DNA from: Syntrophomonas sp. DTU019
GTDB taxonomy: Bacteria; Bacillota; Syntrophomonadia; Syntrophomonadales; Syntrophomonadaceae
Assembly: GCA_913757435.1 (NCBI GenBank)
Contig: CAJYDM010000003.1
Span: 295,108-359,107 of the forward strand
DNA length: 64,000 bases
Reading direction: 5' to 3'
The position numbers and the translations under genes were made by a program. Below are positions 1 to 7,234 of this stretch, piece by piece (within the stretch, counting starts at the first letter, position 1; every line of letters begins with the position of its first letter). The notes beneath the pieces were generated by a model. The model was not told the origin of the DNA. It saw only the letters and a list, made by a program, of their open reading frames with translations, and did not search any database.

Positions 1-1
1 C

Positions 2-199
2 AGTCAGAAATATTACATCGATCAGGATATCTGCAATGGTTGCTCAGTGTGCATCAGGCTCGGTTGCACTGGACTGGTCTATTTGGATTCGCCGGTGAAA
101 TCAGAGCGCAAGGCTGTTATAAATGAGAACTCCTGCGTAAACTGTGGTCTCTGCGCACAAGTTTGCAAGTTTGATGCCATCAAGGTAGTGGAGGGATAA
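2..199 (+). CDS. iorA: Indolepyruvate ferredoxin oxidoreductase alpha subunit, C-terminal end (partial)
   Basis: Only the last 65 codons lie in the window. They encode a ferredoxin-like domain with two cysteine clusters, CNGCSVC and CVNCGLCAQVC, ending just before iorB. In the IOR family this C-terminal domain carries [4Fe-4S] clusters that pass electrons from the thiamine-diphosphate site to ferredoxin during oxidative decarboxylation of arylpyruvates. The first cluster is followed by RLGC, a less regular spacing that is usual in IorA. The gene runs off the left edge, so its start and catalytic domains are not visible. The assignment rests on these clusters and on direct linkage, two bases before the iorB ATG. 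Confidence 0.88.
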   Translation, partial: SQKYYIDQDICNGCSVCIRLGCTGLVYLDSPVKSERKAVINENSCVNCGLCAQVCKFDAIKVVEG

Positions 200-201
200 A
201 C

Positions 202-792
202 ATGGATAAGCAAAAGGTAACTAATGTTCTCATCGTCGGAGTGGGCGGTCAGGGCACCCTTTTAACCAGTCGGATTCTGGCCGATGTTGCCGTTCAGATG
301 GGATTTGATGTCAAGGTATCAGAAATACACGGTATGGCTCAACGGGGCGGCAGCGTGGTTTCTGAAGTGCGCTACGGGGACAAGGTTTATTCACCCATTA
401 TCAAAAAAGGCGATGCTGACATTCTGTTGGCTTTTGAAAAGATCGAGGCGGCCCGCTGGCTGGACTATCTGAAGCCCGGGGGCAGAGTAATAATAAACAA
501 TGAGCAGATCGACCCTCTTCCAGTGATGAGCGGCAAGGTCAAATATCCCGATGATATCGTCGAGCGCATTCAAGCCCTGGTGCCTGACACCTTGGTAGTT
601 GACGCCACCAGTACCGCACTTGCCTGCGGCAATGTTAAAGCCGCCAATGTGGTTTTACTAGGGGTCTTGACTGCGGCTGTTCATCTGCCCATCAATGAGC
701 TCGAAAAAGCCATCCGACATATTGTTCCGGCCAAGGCCCTGGAAGTTAATCTGCAGGCCTTTAAGGCCGGATTGGAACTGTATTCAGCATAG
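202..792 (+). CDS. iorB: Indolepyruvate ferredoxin oxidoreductase beta subunit
   Basis: A 196-residue protein of the pyruvate/ketoisovalerate oxidoreductase gamma domain family. It has the N-terminal nucleotide-binding-like GVGGQGTLLTSRIL stretch near residue 13 and the conserved HGMAQRGGSVVSEVRYG segment near residue 43. With IorA it oxidatively decarboxylates indolepyruvate and other arylpyruvates made by transamination of aromatic amino acids, reducing ferredoxin. The ATG starts two bases after the iorA stop and follows a GGAGG (192-195 region), so the pair is translationally coupled. Length matches the family (about 190-200 residues). A strong hairpin follows the gene. Confidence 0.93.
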   Translation: MDKQKVTNVLIVGVGGQGTLLTSRILADVAVQMGFDVKVSEIHGMAQRGGSVVSEVRYGDKVYSPIIKKGDADILLAFEKIEAARWLDYLKPGGRVIINNEQIDPLPVMSGKVKYPDDIVERIQALVPDTLVVDATSTALACGNVKAANVVLLGVLTAAVHLPINELEKAIRHIVPAKALEVNLQAFKAGLELYSA

Positions 793-822
793 TGCCTGGT
801 GATATATTGTGAAGCATTGAAA

Positions 823-869
823 GTGCAAGCAGGGATACAAGAACTGACCCTGCTTGCACCTGGCTGTTT
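823..869 (+). terminator. Rho-independent-type hairpin after iorAB
   Basis: GTGCAAGCAGGG (823-834) pairs perfectly over 12 bp with CCCTGCTTGCAC (848-859). A short TTTT follows at about 866-869. It lies between the end of iorB and the convergent membrane-protein gene. It is probably the terminator of the ior operon, although its T-tract is displaced by several bases. Confidence 0.65.
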
Positions 870-886
870 TGAAGAGTATTCAACGG

Positions 887-1348
887 TTAGAGATTGAAGA
901 ACCAGCGATAAAACCAGTTTGACATTATGAAAGTCAGTAAAATTGTGACCCAGGTCCAAAACCACGACCACCGTATATATGTAATCAGGTTGGTGTGCTT
1001 TTCCAAAACGACCTCAAATGCGGTAATAGCCGAGGTGTAAACGGCATAATAGGCAAACTGCCACAAATAGCTGGTCCCAAATGGATAATATAAGTTGAAT
1101 AAAACACAAATTGCAGGGTATATGAAAAATTCGAAAGTGAAGCTGGTGTTGGTAGCCTTGGGAAAAAAACGCAGTGGATATTCGATCAGACCGTACTGCA
1201 CCACCAGTACGCCGAAATACCAAGTAATCGTCTGTTTGACGAAAAAAACCACCAGGGCTTCGCGAATCCTGCTAAATGGCACAAAAACTAAAAGCAGGAT
1301 GACTAATAATACCCAGGATGATATCTCAATGACTTTTTCTTTCGACAT
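887..1348 (-). CDS. CBO0543-like small integral membrane protein
   Basis: A 153-residue, strongly hydrophobic protein with four or five predicted membrane helices (roughly residues 11-28, 40-55, 70-88, 95-115 and 130-148) and many aromatic residues. The pattern, including a YFGVLVVQYGLIEYPLRFF segment, resembles the CBO0543 family of uncharacterised Firmicutes membrane proteins. No catalytic motif is visible. It is transcribed convergently to iorAB from its own promoter region and is not part of that operon. The family name is from memory of sequence character, and the function is unknown. Confidence 0.7.
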   Translation of the reverse strand: MSKEKVIEISSWVLLVILLLVFVPFSRIREALVVFFVKQTITWYFGVLVVQYGLIEYPLRFFPKATNTSFTFEFFIYPAICVLFNLYYPFGTSYLWQFAYYAVYTSAITAFEVVLEKHTNLITYIRWSWFWTWVTILLTFIMSNWFYRWFFNL

Positions 1349-1614
1349 TAATAAAAATCCTTAAATGTAAATTTAATCCGATGCATCAGTTCACAGTACC
1401 TTAGCATACATGCAAAACACTCCTGTCCTTATTCTTTCCGCAAAAACTCAGAAATTTACATATGTCGAAACATTGCTTATTATTGCTACTAACGAACCGC
1501 CTTTGTAAGTTGCTTTATTATCTGATTTATCTGCGGTATTATATTTCTATATTTTATGCATTCTGGAGACATTGCCGAATGCTGATTGCTGAAGTTTGAA
1601 GGGGAGAGCATAAC

Positions 1615-2538
1615 ATGTGTCTTATCTTATTTGGCTGGGACTGTCATCCGCTATATAAACTGGTTCTGGCATCCAATCGCGATGAATTTTATAAACGCCC
1701 TACGGCCCCTGCAGGGGTCTGGGAGGATTTTCCCGATATAGTGGCAGGAAGGGACCTGCAGAAAGGCGGTACCTGGCTGGGGGTCAATCGGCAAGGCAGT
1801 TTTGCCGCTATAACCAACTACCGTGATCCATTTAACCACGTAGACAATGCTCCTTCTCGGGGCATCCTGGTGCAGAACTATCTCACCGGTGAACTCTCGC
1901 CGCAGCACTATTTGGAGGCAATTGAAGCAACCGGCCTTGACTACAACGGTTTTAATCTGTTGCTGGGCAATTATCGCGAACTGTTCTATTATTCCAATCG
2001 GGAGAGGCAAATTCGCGAGGTTGAACCAGGAGTACATGGTTTGAGCAATAGTCTGCTCGATGTTCCTTGGCCCAAAGTTAGCAAAGGCACTGCTGCTTTT
2101 AGTAAAGCCCTGCATCCAGCTGATATAGACGTGGAACAGTTGTTTGAGATCATGGCCGACCAGGAATATCCTGAGGATCAAGACCTGCCTGACACCGGAG
2201 TCGGTTTGGAATTGGAACGCATGCTAGGCCCGATGTTCGTGTGCAGTGAGAAATATAATTATGGCACCAGGGTTACTACCATCTTACTAATCGACCGCAA
2301 GCAGCGTATGCGTTTTTGGGAACGCAGTTTTGAACCCTTAAAGGTCGACCAATGGGAACAGGCATCTTGCGAAATATTGCCCCCTGAGGCCAAGTTGCGG
2401 CTCAGCGATCTGCCTAATATTGGTAAGAACATGGAAAAACGCCTGGCCTCCATCGGGGTTGAAGATATATCTGCATTGCTAAAGATGGGAAGCAAGGAGG
2501 CCTTTGTCAGGCTGCGCAAACAAGAGGGGGACACCTGA
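1615..2538 (+). CDS. NRDE (TANGO2-like) protein with TfoX C-terminal domain cut by an in-frame TGA
   Basis: A 307-residue product. Residues 1 to about 250 form an NRDE/TANGO2-type domain: the N-terminal nucleophile-like MCLILF start, the ASNRDEFYKRPTAP motif and the GGTWLGVNRQG motif are all present. Cys2 is the putative N-terminal nucleophile of the Ntn-hydrolase fold. Residues about 262-307 (LSDLPNIGKNMEKRLASIGV onward) match the start of the TfoX C-terminal helix-hairpin-helix domain. The domain then stops at TGA 2536-2538, although the same frame continues with conserved TfoX_C sequence to TAG 2644-2646. The start is ATG after GGGGAGAG. TANGO2-like proteins are linked to haem or lipid trafficking in eukaryotes; the bacterial role is unclear. 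Confidence 0.85.
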   Translation: MCLILFGWDCHPLYKLVLASNRDEFYKRPTAPAGVWEDFPDIVAGRDLQKGGTWLGVNRQGSFAAITNYRDPFNHVDNAPSRGILVQNYLTGELSPQHYLEAIEATGLDYNGFNLLLGNYRELFYYSNRERQIREVEPGVHGLSNSLLDVPWPKVSKGTAAFSKALHPADIDVEQLFEIMADQEYPEDQDLPDTGVGLELERMLGPMFVCSEKYNYGTRVTTILLIDRKQRMRFWERSFEPLKVDQWEQASCEILPPEAKLRLSDLPNIGKNMEKRLASIGVEDISALLKMGSKEAFVRLRKQEGDT

Positions 2539-2646
2539 TACAACACGCTTTGCAGCCTGGAAGGCGCTATTCAAGGTATTCGTTGGCACGATCTCAATAG
2601 CGAGTATAAACAAGATTTGAAGACATTCTACGACAGCATAAAATAG
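2536..2646 (+). other. In-frame continuation of the TfoX_C domain beyond TGA
   Basis: Immediately after TGA 2536-2538 the same frame encodes YNTLCSLEGAIQGIRWHDL and ends at TAG 2644-2646 (36 further codons after the TGA). This is the typical second half of a TfoX C-terminal domain, in which a conserved Cys normally occupies the position of the TGA (C-x-x-x-L-x-x-LEGAI pattern). Full readthrough would give 343 residues with TGA as codon 308. It is either a nonsense change from TGC/TGT, a sequencing error, or recoding such as selenocysteine insertion. A 6-bp stem (2546-2551 with 2561-2566) lies 8 bases downstream of the TGA. Confidence 0.7.
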
Positions 2647-2660
2647 GGCAGTTGTTTTCC

Positions 2661-2690
2661 AAGGCCCCGGGGCAAACCCCGGGGCCTTTG
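2661..2690 (+). terminator. GC-rich intrinsic terminator
   Basis: A 10-bp perfect stem, GGCCCCGGGG (2663-2672) with CCCCGGGGCC (2677-2686), has a four-base CAAA loop and is followed by TTTG. It sits just after the readthrough stop at 2646. That position is consistent with the ancestral, longer NRDE-TfoX gene ending at 2646. Confidence 0.85.
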
Positions 2691-2828
2691 TAATTTGTAA
2701 TATTTTGTCCGGGTGAGGAGCACCCTGTGAATATAGAATAACGCGGCGTTTGATGTTCTGACCAGAGTGCGATGGCACGGTAAGGCATTGGTTGTTGCAT
2801 TCACACTATTCACAAGGAGGAGTCGATT

Positions 2829-4136
2829 TTGTCAGACCTAATATGATGGTTCTGCCGGAACAGATTGAGGCTATGGGTGGCTATGTGCTGGCTACCTACT
2901 ATTTGCAGACTGCAAGAGAAGTGGATATTGTTAAAAAGATCGCTTCAATTGCTATCGAACAAACCACCGGCACCTGGGTGGCGGTGCCAGAAAGACCCTG
3001 AGGGTGAGGAGAAATATGTTGCCAAGGTAGTGGGATTTACGAGGTGCCTGGCAATGAATATGAGGTGCCGAAATGGCAGGATACACGCGAGTGGGTGTTC
3101 CAACTGGCTTTCCCGGCAGTAAATTTCGGCCCGCAGATCCCCATGCTATTGTCCACCATAATCGGCAACATTTCATGATCGGCCCGCTAAAACTTTGGAT
3201 ATCAAGTTTCCTGCAGATTTTCTGGCACAGTTTAAAGGTCCTAAATTCGGGTAGCAGGGTTCGCGAACTTCTGGGGTTTATGACCGGCCGCTATTAAACA
3301 ACATGATCAAGCCCTGTACCGGATACACCCCTGAAGTGGGATGCCGACTGTTTTCCAGAGCGGTCGAAGGAGGGGTGGATATTATTAAAGATGATGAACT
3401 GATTGCCGATCCGCCTTTCAATCCCCGTCAACAGCGCATCAAATTATATATGGAGGCTATTCGGCAGCATTATGAAGCGACCGGGCACAAGGTTTTGTAC
3501 ACCCCTAACATTACGGACAATGCCTTGAAGGTTCTAGACAATGCTAAAAGAGCTATCGACGCAGGGGCTAATGCCATCATGATAAACTACCTCACAGTTG
3601 GCATTTCCGCCATGCAAGACCTGGCAGAAAATCCTGAAATCAACATCCCCATAATGGCCCATCTTGACTTTGCCGGAACCATGTATGAATCGCCGGTATC
3701 GGGGATGAGTTCCTATCTCATTCTGGGCAAACTGGCCCGACTGGCCGGAGCCGATATGGTGGTATTCCCCAGCCCCTTCGGCAAATTCCCGCTCTTGAGG
3801 GAACGTTATCTGCAAATCGGACACCATTTGGAAAACCCCTGGTGCCACATCAAACCGGTATTCCCCATGCCGGGCGGCGGAGTCATGCCCAACTGCGTTC
3901 ATGCCATCTATCGCGATCTGGGAGCTGACAGCATCATAGGCTGCGGCGGCGCTATCCACGGCCATCCCATGGGGCCAGTCGCAGGGGCCCGGGCTATGCG
4001 CCAGGTGATCGATGCCGCAGTGGCAGGGATTTCTCTGGTGGAAGCAGGCAAACAGCATCCCGAATTGCAAGCTGCCATAGATGCCTGGGGCCTCATGGAA
4101 GAGGAAGAGGCTGGCATCTTTGATATAAAAGGTTAA
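2829..4136 (+). pseudogene. RuBisCO-like protein (RLP), 5' third disrupted by multiple frameshifts
   Basis: The region translates as a RuBisCO large-subunit-like protein if several frames are joined. Recognisable pieces are GYVLATYYLQT (near 2878), IASIAIEQTTGTW (near 2944), EKYVAKVVG then IYEVPGNEYEVPKWQD (3010-3080), QLAFPAVNFGPQIPMLLST (3100-3160) and DIKFPADFLAQFKGPKFG (near 3200-3250). From 3303 a single frame of 277 residues is intact. It includes the KPCTGYTPE segment, the metal/carbamylated-lysine motif GVDIIKDDE and the phosphate-binding GCGGAIHGHPMGPVAGARAMRQ. AAGGAGG at 2814-2820 points to a TTG start at 2829. Most shifts are explained by loss of single bases. RLPs act as enolases, isomerases or decarboxylases on phosphorylated sugar derivatives, not as CO2 fixers. 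The substrate here is unknown. The gene starts a five-gene operon. Confidence 0.85.
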
Positions 4137-4151
4137 GGAGGAAAGTCTGTA

Positions 4152-5000
4152 ATGGCAAAACAATATTCCCGCGAAGAGGTAAAAGCACGTTTGAAAGCAG
4201 TGACTGATGCTGGCAAGCCCATCATCATAGCCGGTGCCGGCACAGGTATTTCTGGCAAATTTAGTGAACAGGGCGGAGTGGACCTGATCGGGATCTACAA
4301 TTCCGGATTATTCCGCATGGACGGCAAAGGCTCTTTGGCAGGCCTTATGCCCTATGGAGATGCCAACCAAATAGTAATCGATTTGGCCCACCGGGTATTT
4401 CCGGTGATTAAAGAGACCCCCATGATAGCAGGCATTTGCGGAACCGATCCCACTAGAGAGATGCGCCCTTACTTGACCCATCTGCAGCATCTGGGTTTTT
4501 CGGCCATAATGAATTTCCCCACCGTAGGCCTGATTGACGGCCGATTCCGCCAGGAACTGGAAGACACCGGTATGGGATATGGGGTGGAGATAGAAACTCT
4601 CAAGATCGGTAAGGAATTGGGTTTGTTTACCCTGGGATACGCTTTTAATGTCGAGGAGGCACGCCTGGTAGGGCAAGCCGGACTGGATGTGCTGATTTGC
4701 CATATGGGTTTGACGGCCGGAGGTTCGATCGGCTCCAAGTATGCTGAAAATAAACTCACCCTGGAGAGGTCGGCTGATTTGATTAATGAAATGACCAAAG
4801 CAGCCCGGCAAGGCTATAAAGAGATAATGATTTTCTCCCATGGTGGTCCCATTGCCTATCCGGAAGATACTCGCTATATCTACGAACACACTGACTCCAT
4901 CGGATTTTTGGGGGCATCCAGCATTGAACGCATTCCCATTGAAGTGCCGTTGAAACAAGCCTGTCAGGAGTTCAAGAATATACCAATTAAAAAGCAGTAA
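4152..5000 (+). CDS. Phosphoenolpyruvate hydrolase-family TIM-barrel protein, copy 1
   Basis: A 282-residue protein of the PEP hydrolase-like/TIM-barrel family (PF09370 type). It has the typical GAGTGISGKFSEQGGVDLI N-terminal strand-loop, the YNSG.FRM.G.GSLAGLMPYGDAN segment, and late motifs GLTAGGSIG and FSHGGPI. Members hydrolyse or cleave C-C or C-P bonds of phosphoenolpyruvate-like or beta-keto substrates, but most are uncharacterised. The ATG follows AAGGAGG (4136-4142) and begins 15 bases after the RLP stop, so it is co-transcribed with RLP. A paralog lies at 7235. The family is confident and the substrate unknown. Confidence 0.85.
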   Translation: MAKQYSREEVKARLKAVTDAGKPIIIAGAGTGISGKFSEQGGVDLIGIYNSGLFRMDGKGSLAGLMPYGDANQIVIDLAHRVFPVIKETPMIAGICGTDPTREMRPYLTHLQHLGFSAIMNFPTVGLIDGRFRQELEDTGMGYGVEIETLKIGKELGLFTLGYAFNVEEARLVGQAGLDVLICHMGLTAGGSIGSKYAENKLTLERSADLINEMTKAARQGYKEIMIFSHGGPIAYPEDTRYIYEHTDSIGFLGASSIERIPIEVPLKQACQEFKNIPIKKQ

Positions 5001-5011
5001 ACCGTGCAGCA

Positions 5012-5039
5012 CTGAGAGCTGGGTCGATCCAGCTCTCAG
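5012..5039 (+). other. Strong hairpin inside the RLP operon
   Basis: CTGAGAGCTGG (5012-5022) pairs perfectly with CCAGCTCTCAG (5029-5039) around a six-base loop. No T-tract follows. It lies in the 100-base gap between the first TIM-barrel gene and the ComB-family gene. It may be a partial terminator, a processing site or a translational control element. Confidence 0.55.
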
Positions 5040-5101
5040 CTGGCTACAATACCGCATTAGAAAACGGGGTATGTGTTATTAAAAAAGATTCGTCGCTCAG
5101 C

Positions 5102-5842
5102 GTGGATACTGTGCTATCCATACGAGAATATGACTCTGCCACAAATGACAGCGTCGGTATTGTAATCGACGTGATCAGGGCTAGCAGCACTATGGTCACA
5201 CTGCTTGACCAGGGTTGCCAGAGAGTGTACACCCTGGCCGCACCGGACGCCACCAGGAAGCTGGCAAAAGAACGAGGCATGCTAACCAGCGGCGAATGGC
5301 AGGGAATAAAACTGAAAGGGTTTGATATGGAGAACTCCCCTGCGGAAGTGTTGTGTCATCCGGTGCGAAACCGAGAAGTTGCGCTCTGTACCAGCAACGG
5401 CACTCGGGTGATCGAGACTGCCCGGGGATGCCTGGAGTTATTCATCGGCTGCCTCCTAAACGCCCGGGCTTGCGTAAGTGCCGCCATTATCACCGCACAA
5501 GCGGCTCAATGCGAGATCACAATTGTCTGTGCCGGTCAATATGGACGCTTTGTACTCGATGACGCTTACTGCGCGGGATATCTGTTGATGGAAATGGAGA
5601 AAGCAGCGGCCGAATCAGGATTTGTTTTACGATTCTCAGATGCTTCCAAGGCGGCTCGAAAACTGGTCGAGGCTTACCCTGATGCCCGGACGGCTTTTAA
5701 AGAATCGGCCAGCGGGCAGCGTCTGCTGGAGATAGGCGGTAATGAAGATTTTGAATACTGTCTGCAAACCAACCTGTCAGCGGCGGTGCCGCAAATGAAA
5801 GTGGAGCAAAATCTGATTTGGTTTGATGATTGGAACCAATGA
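5102..5842 (+). CDS. comB: 2-phosphosulfolactate phosphatase (ComB) family protein
   Basis: A 246-residue protein with the ComB-family signature: VIDVIRASSTMVTLLDQG near the N-terminus, a GEWQGIKLKGFDMENSP segment, and LCTSNGTRVI near residue 98. ComB removes phosphate from 2-phospho-3-sulfolactate in coenzyme M and sulfolactate routes. Many bacterial members sit in other pathways and probably act on other phosphorylated hydroxy acids. No other coenzyme M genes are visible here. The start is GTG at 5102, without a strong RBS; the frame is open upstream but offers no better start. It overlaps the upstream leader of the UPF0261 gene, so it belongs to the same operon. Confidence 0.82.
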   Translation: MDTVLSIREYDSATNDSVGIVIDVIRASSTMVTLLDQGCQRVYTLAAPDATRKLAKERGMLTSGEWQGIKLKGFDMENSPAEVLCHPVRNREVALCTSNGTRVIETARGCLELFIGCLLNARACVSAAIITAQAAQCEITIVCAGQYGRFVLDDAYCAGYLLMEMEKAAAESGFVLRFSDASKAARKLVEAYPDARTAFKESASGQRLLEIGGNEDFEYCLQTNLSAAVPQMKVEQNLIWFDDWNQ

Positions 5843-5867
5843 CAATCATGAAAAGGAGAGCGATAAC

Positions 5868-7208
5868 TTGGCTAATGCACAGATTATAGTGGCCGGAATA
5901 CTGGACACCAAAGGAGAAGAGATCAAATTCCTGGCGGAGCGGGTAAGAGCGGCCGGAGGGAAGGCTACAGTGCTTGAACTGAGCGTCGGGCATGAGGTCG
6001 GCTGGGCTGATATCAGCCTCAGTGAAGTAGTCAAAAGGGAAGGTAAAAAGATAGAGGACATCTTCGCCCTGGACCGGAAATTAGCTTCTGACCTGGTGGC
6101 CAGTGGCGCTATCAAACTGGTCAAGGAAATGTTTCAGGACGGCGCAGTAGATGGAATCATCGCTTATGGCGGTTCCATGGGGGCCAGCATCGCCACCCGG
6201 ATTATGCAGGCTTTGCCGATAGGAGTTCCAAAAATAATGCTGACCACTATGGCCTCAGGGGACGTGGCACCATATGTGGGCACCAGTGATATTTGTATGA
6301 TATATCCTATAGCGGAAGCCGGACTTAATAAAGTAACCCGGCAAATACTCAACAATGCCGCCGGGGCTGTTGTTGGCATGGCATCCGCACCTGAAATGGA
6401 AGGCATCCAGGACAAACCGCTGATCGGATGTATGATGTTTGGAGTCACCACCCCCTGTGTACTGAGAGCTTCATCCATAATCGAAAAGGATGGCTATGAT
6501 GTCATAATCAACCATGCCGTTGGGAGCGGAGGACGTTCCATGGAAGATTTGATTCGGGATGGCTATATAACCGGCATGCTGGACATCACTACCCATGAGA
6601 TCGGTGATGAGATGCTGGGAGGGGTCTTAGGAGCCGGGCCGCACCGCATGACGGCTGCAGGTGAGATGGGTATTCCCCAGGTAGTGGCACCCGGTGGTCT
6701 GGATTTGATCAACTTCGGACCTAAAAGCACTGTGCCGGAAAGGTTGCTCAAAGAGACTGATCAGCCGGGAAGAGGATTGTATGAACATAATCCCACTGTT
6801 ACCTGTATTGGGGTATCAATGGATGAAGTCTATAGAATCGGGGAGCATATGGCCGACAAGCTGAATGCCGCCAGGGGGCCCAGTGTACTCTGCGTGCCCA
6901 TGCGGGGTTGGGGGGCCTGCGATCTGGCCAGCCCGGACATTGAACTCGGTTGGGCGGGACCCGGAGCCGGGCCGGTTTGGGCGGCAGACAGCCAGAATCC
7001 CGAATGGTCACGGCGCTCAGTGGAATATGTAAAAGCCCTCAAGGCGAAAATCGATGCTAACAAAGACAATCTCGAAGTGATTCTGGTGGATAAACACATG
7101 AATGACCCGGTATTTGCCGACTTGATGGCGGGTCTTTTATTAGAAATGCTGAATGGCACCTGGCGTAAAGGCAGCAAATCCGATTTACAGTATATAATAC
7201 CGTTTTGA
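5868..7208 (+). CDS. Tm-1-like ATP-binding / UPF0261 family protein
   Basis: A 446-residue protein of the Tm-1-like ATP-binding domain (UPF0261) family. Visible features are IIVAGILDTKGEEI at the N-terminus, GGSMGASIATRIMQALPIG, MLTTMASGDVAPYVGTSDI, and the later VAPGGLDLINFGPKSTVPER and MRGWGACD segments. The TTG at 5868 is chosen because AAAAGGAGAG (5851-5860) lies at proper spacing. An in-frame ATG at 5823 overlaps comB and lacks an RBS. In other bacteria UPF0261 genes are often adjacent or fused to PEP-hydrolase-like TIM barrels, as seen here on its downstream side. The biochemical role in bacteria is unresolved; the tomato homolog Tm-1 binds a viral replicase. Confidence 0.88.
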   Translation: MANAQIIVAGILDTKGEEIKFLAERVRAAGGKATVLELSVGHEVGWADISLSEVVKREGKKIEDIFALDRKLASDLVASGAIKLVKEMFQDGAVDGIIAYGGSMGASIATRIMQALPIGVPKIMLTTMASGDVAPYVGTSDICMIYPIAEAGLNKVTRQILNNAAGAVVGMASAPEMEGIQDKPLIGCMMFGVTTPCVLRASSIIEKDGYDVIINHAVGSGGRSMEDLIRDGYITGMLDITTHEIGDEMLGGVLGAGPHRMTAAGEMGIPQVVAPGGLDLINFGPKSTVPERLLKETDQPGRGLYEHNPTVTCIGVSMDEVYRIGEHMADKLNAARGPSVLCVPMRGWGACDLASPDIELGWAGPGAGPVWAADSQNPEWSRRSVEYVKALKAKIDANKDNLEVILVDKHMNDPVFADLMAGLLLEMLNGTWRKGSKSDLQYIIPF

Positions 7209-7234
7209 TCGTGCTTTCTAGGAGGATTGGTGTA

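Noticed and set aside
3073..3297. Separate 74-codon gene in the RLP region
   Set aside because: It is one of several frames of the broken RLP; in the conserved frame the region reads as RLP sequence.
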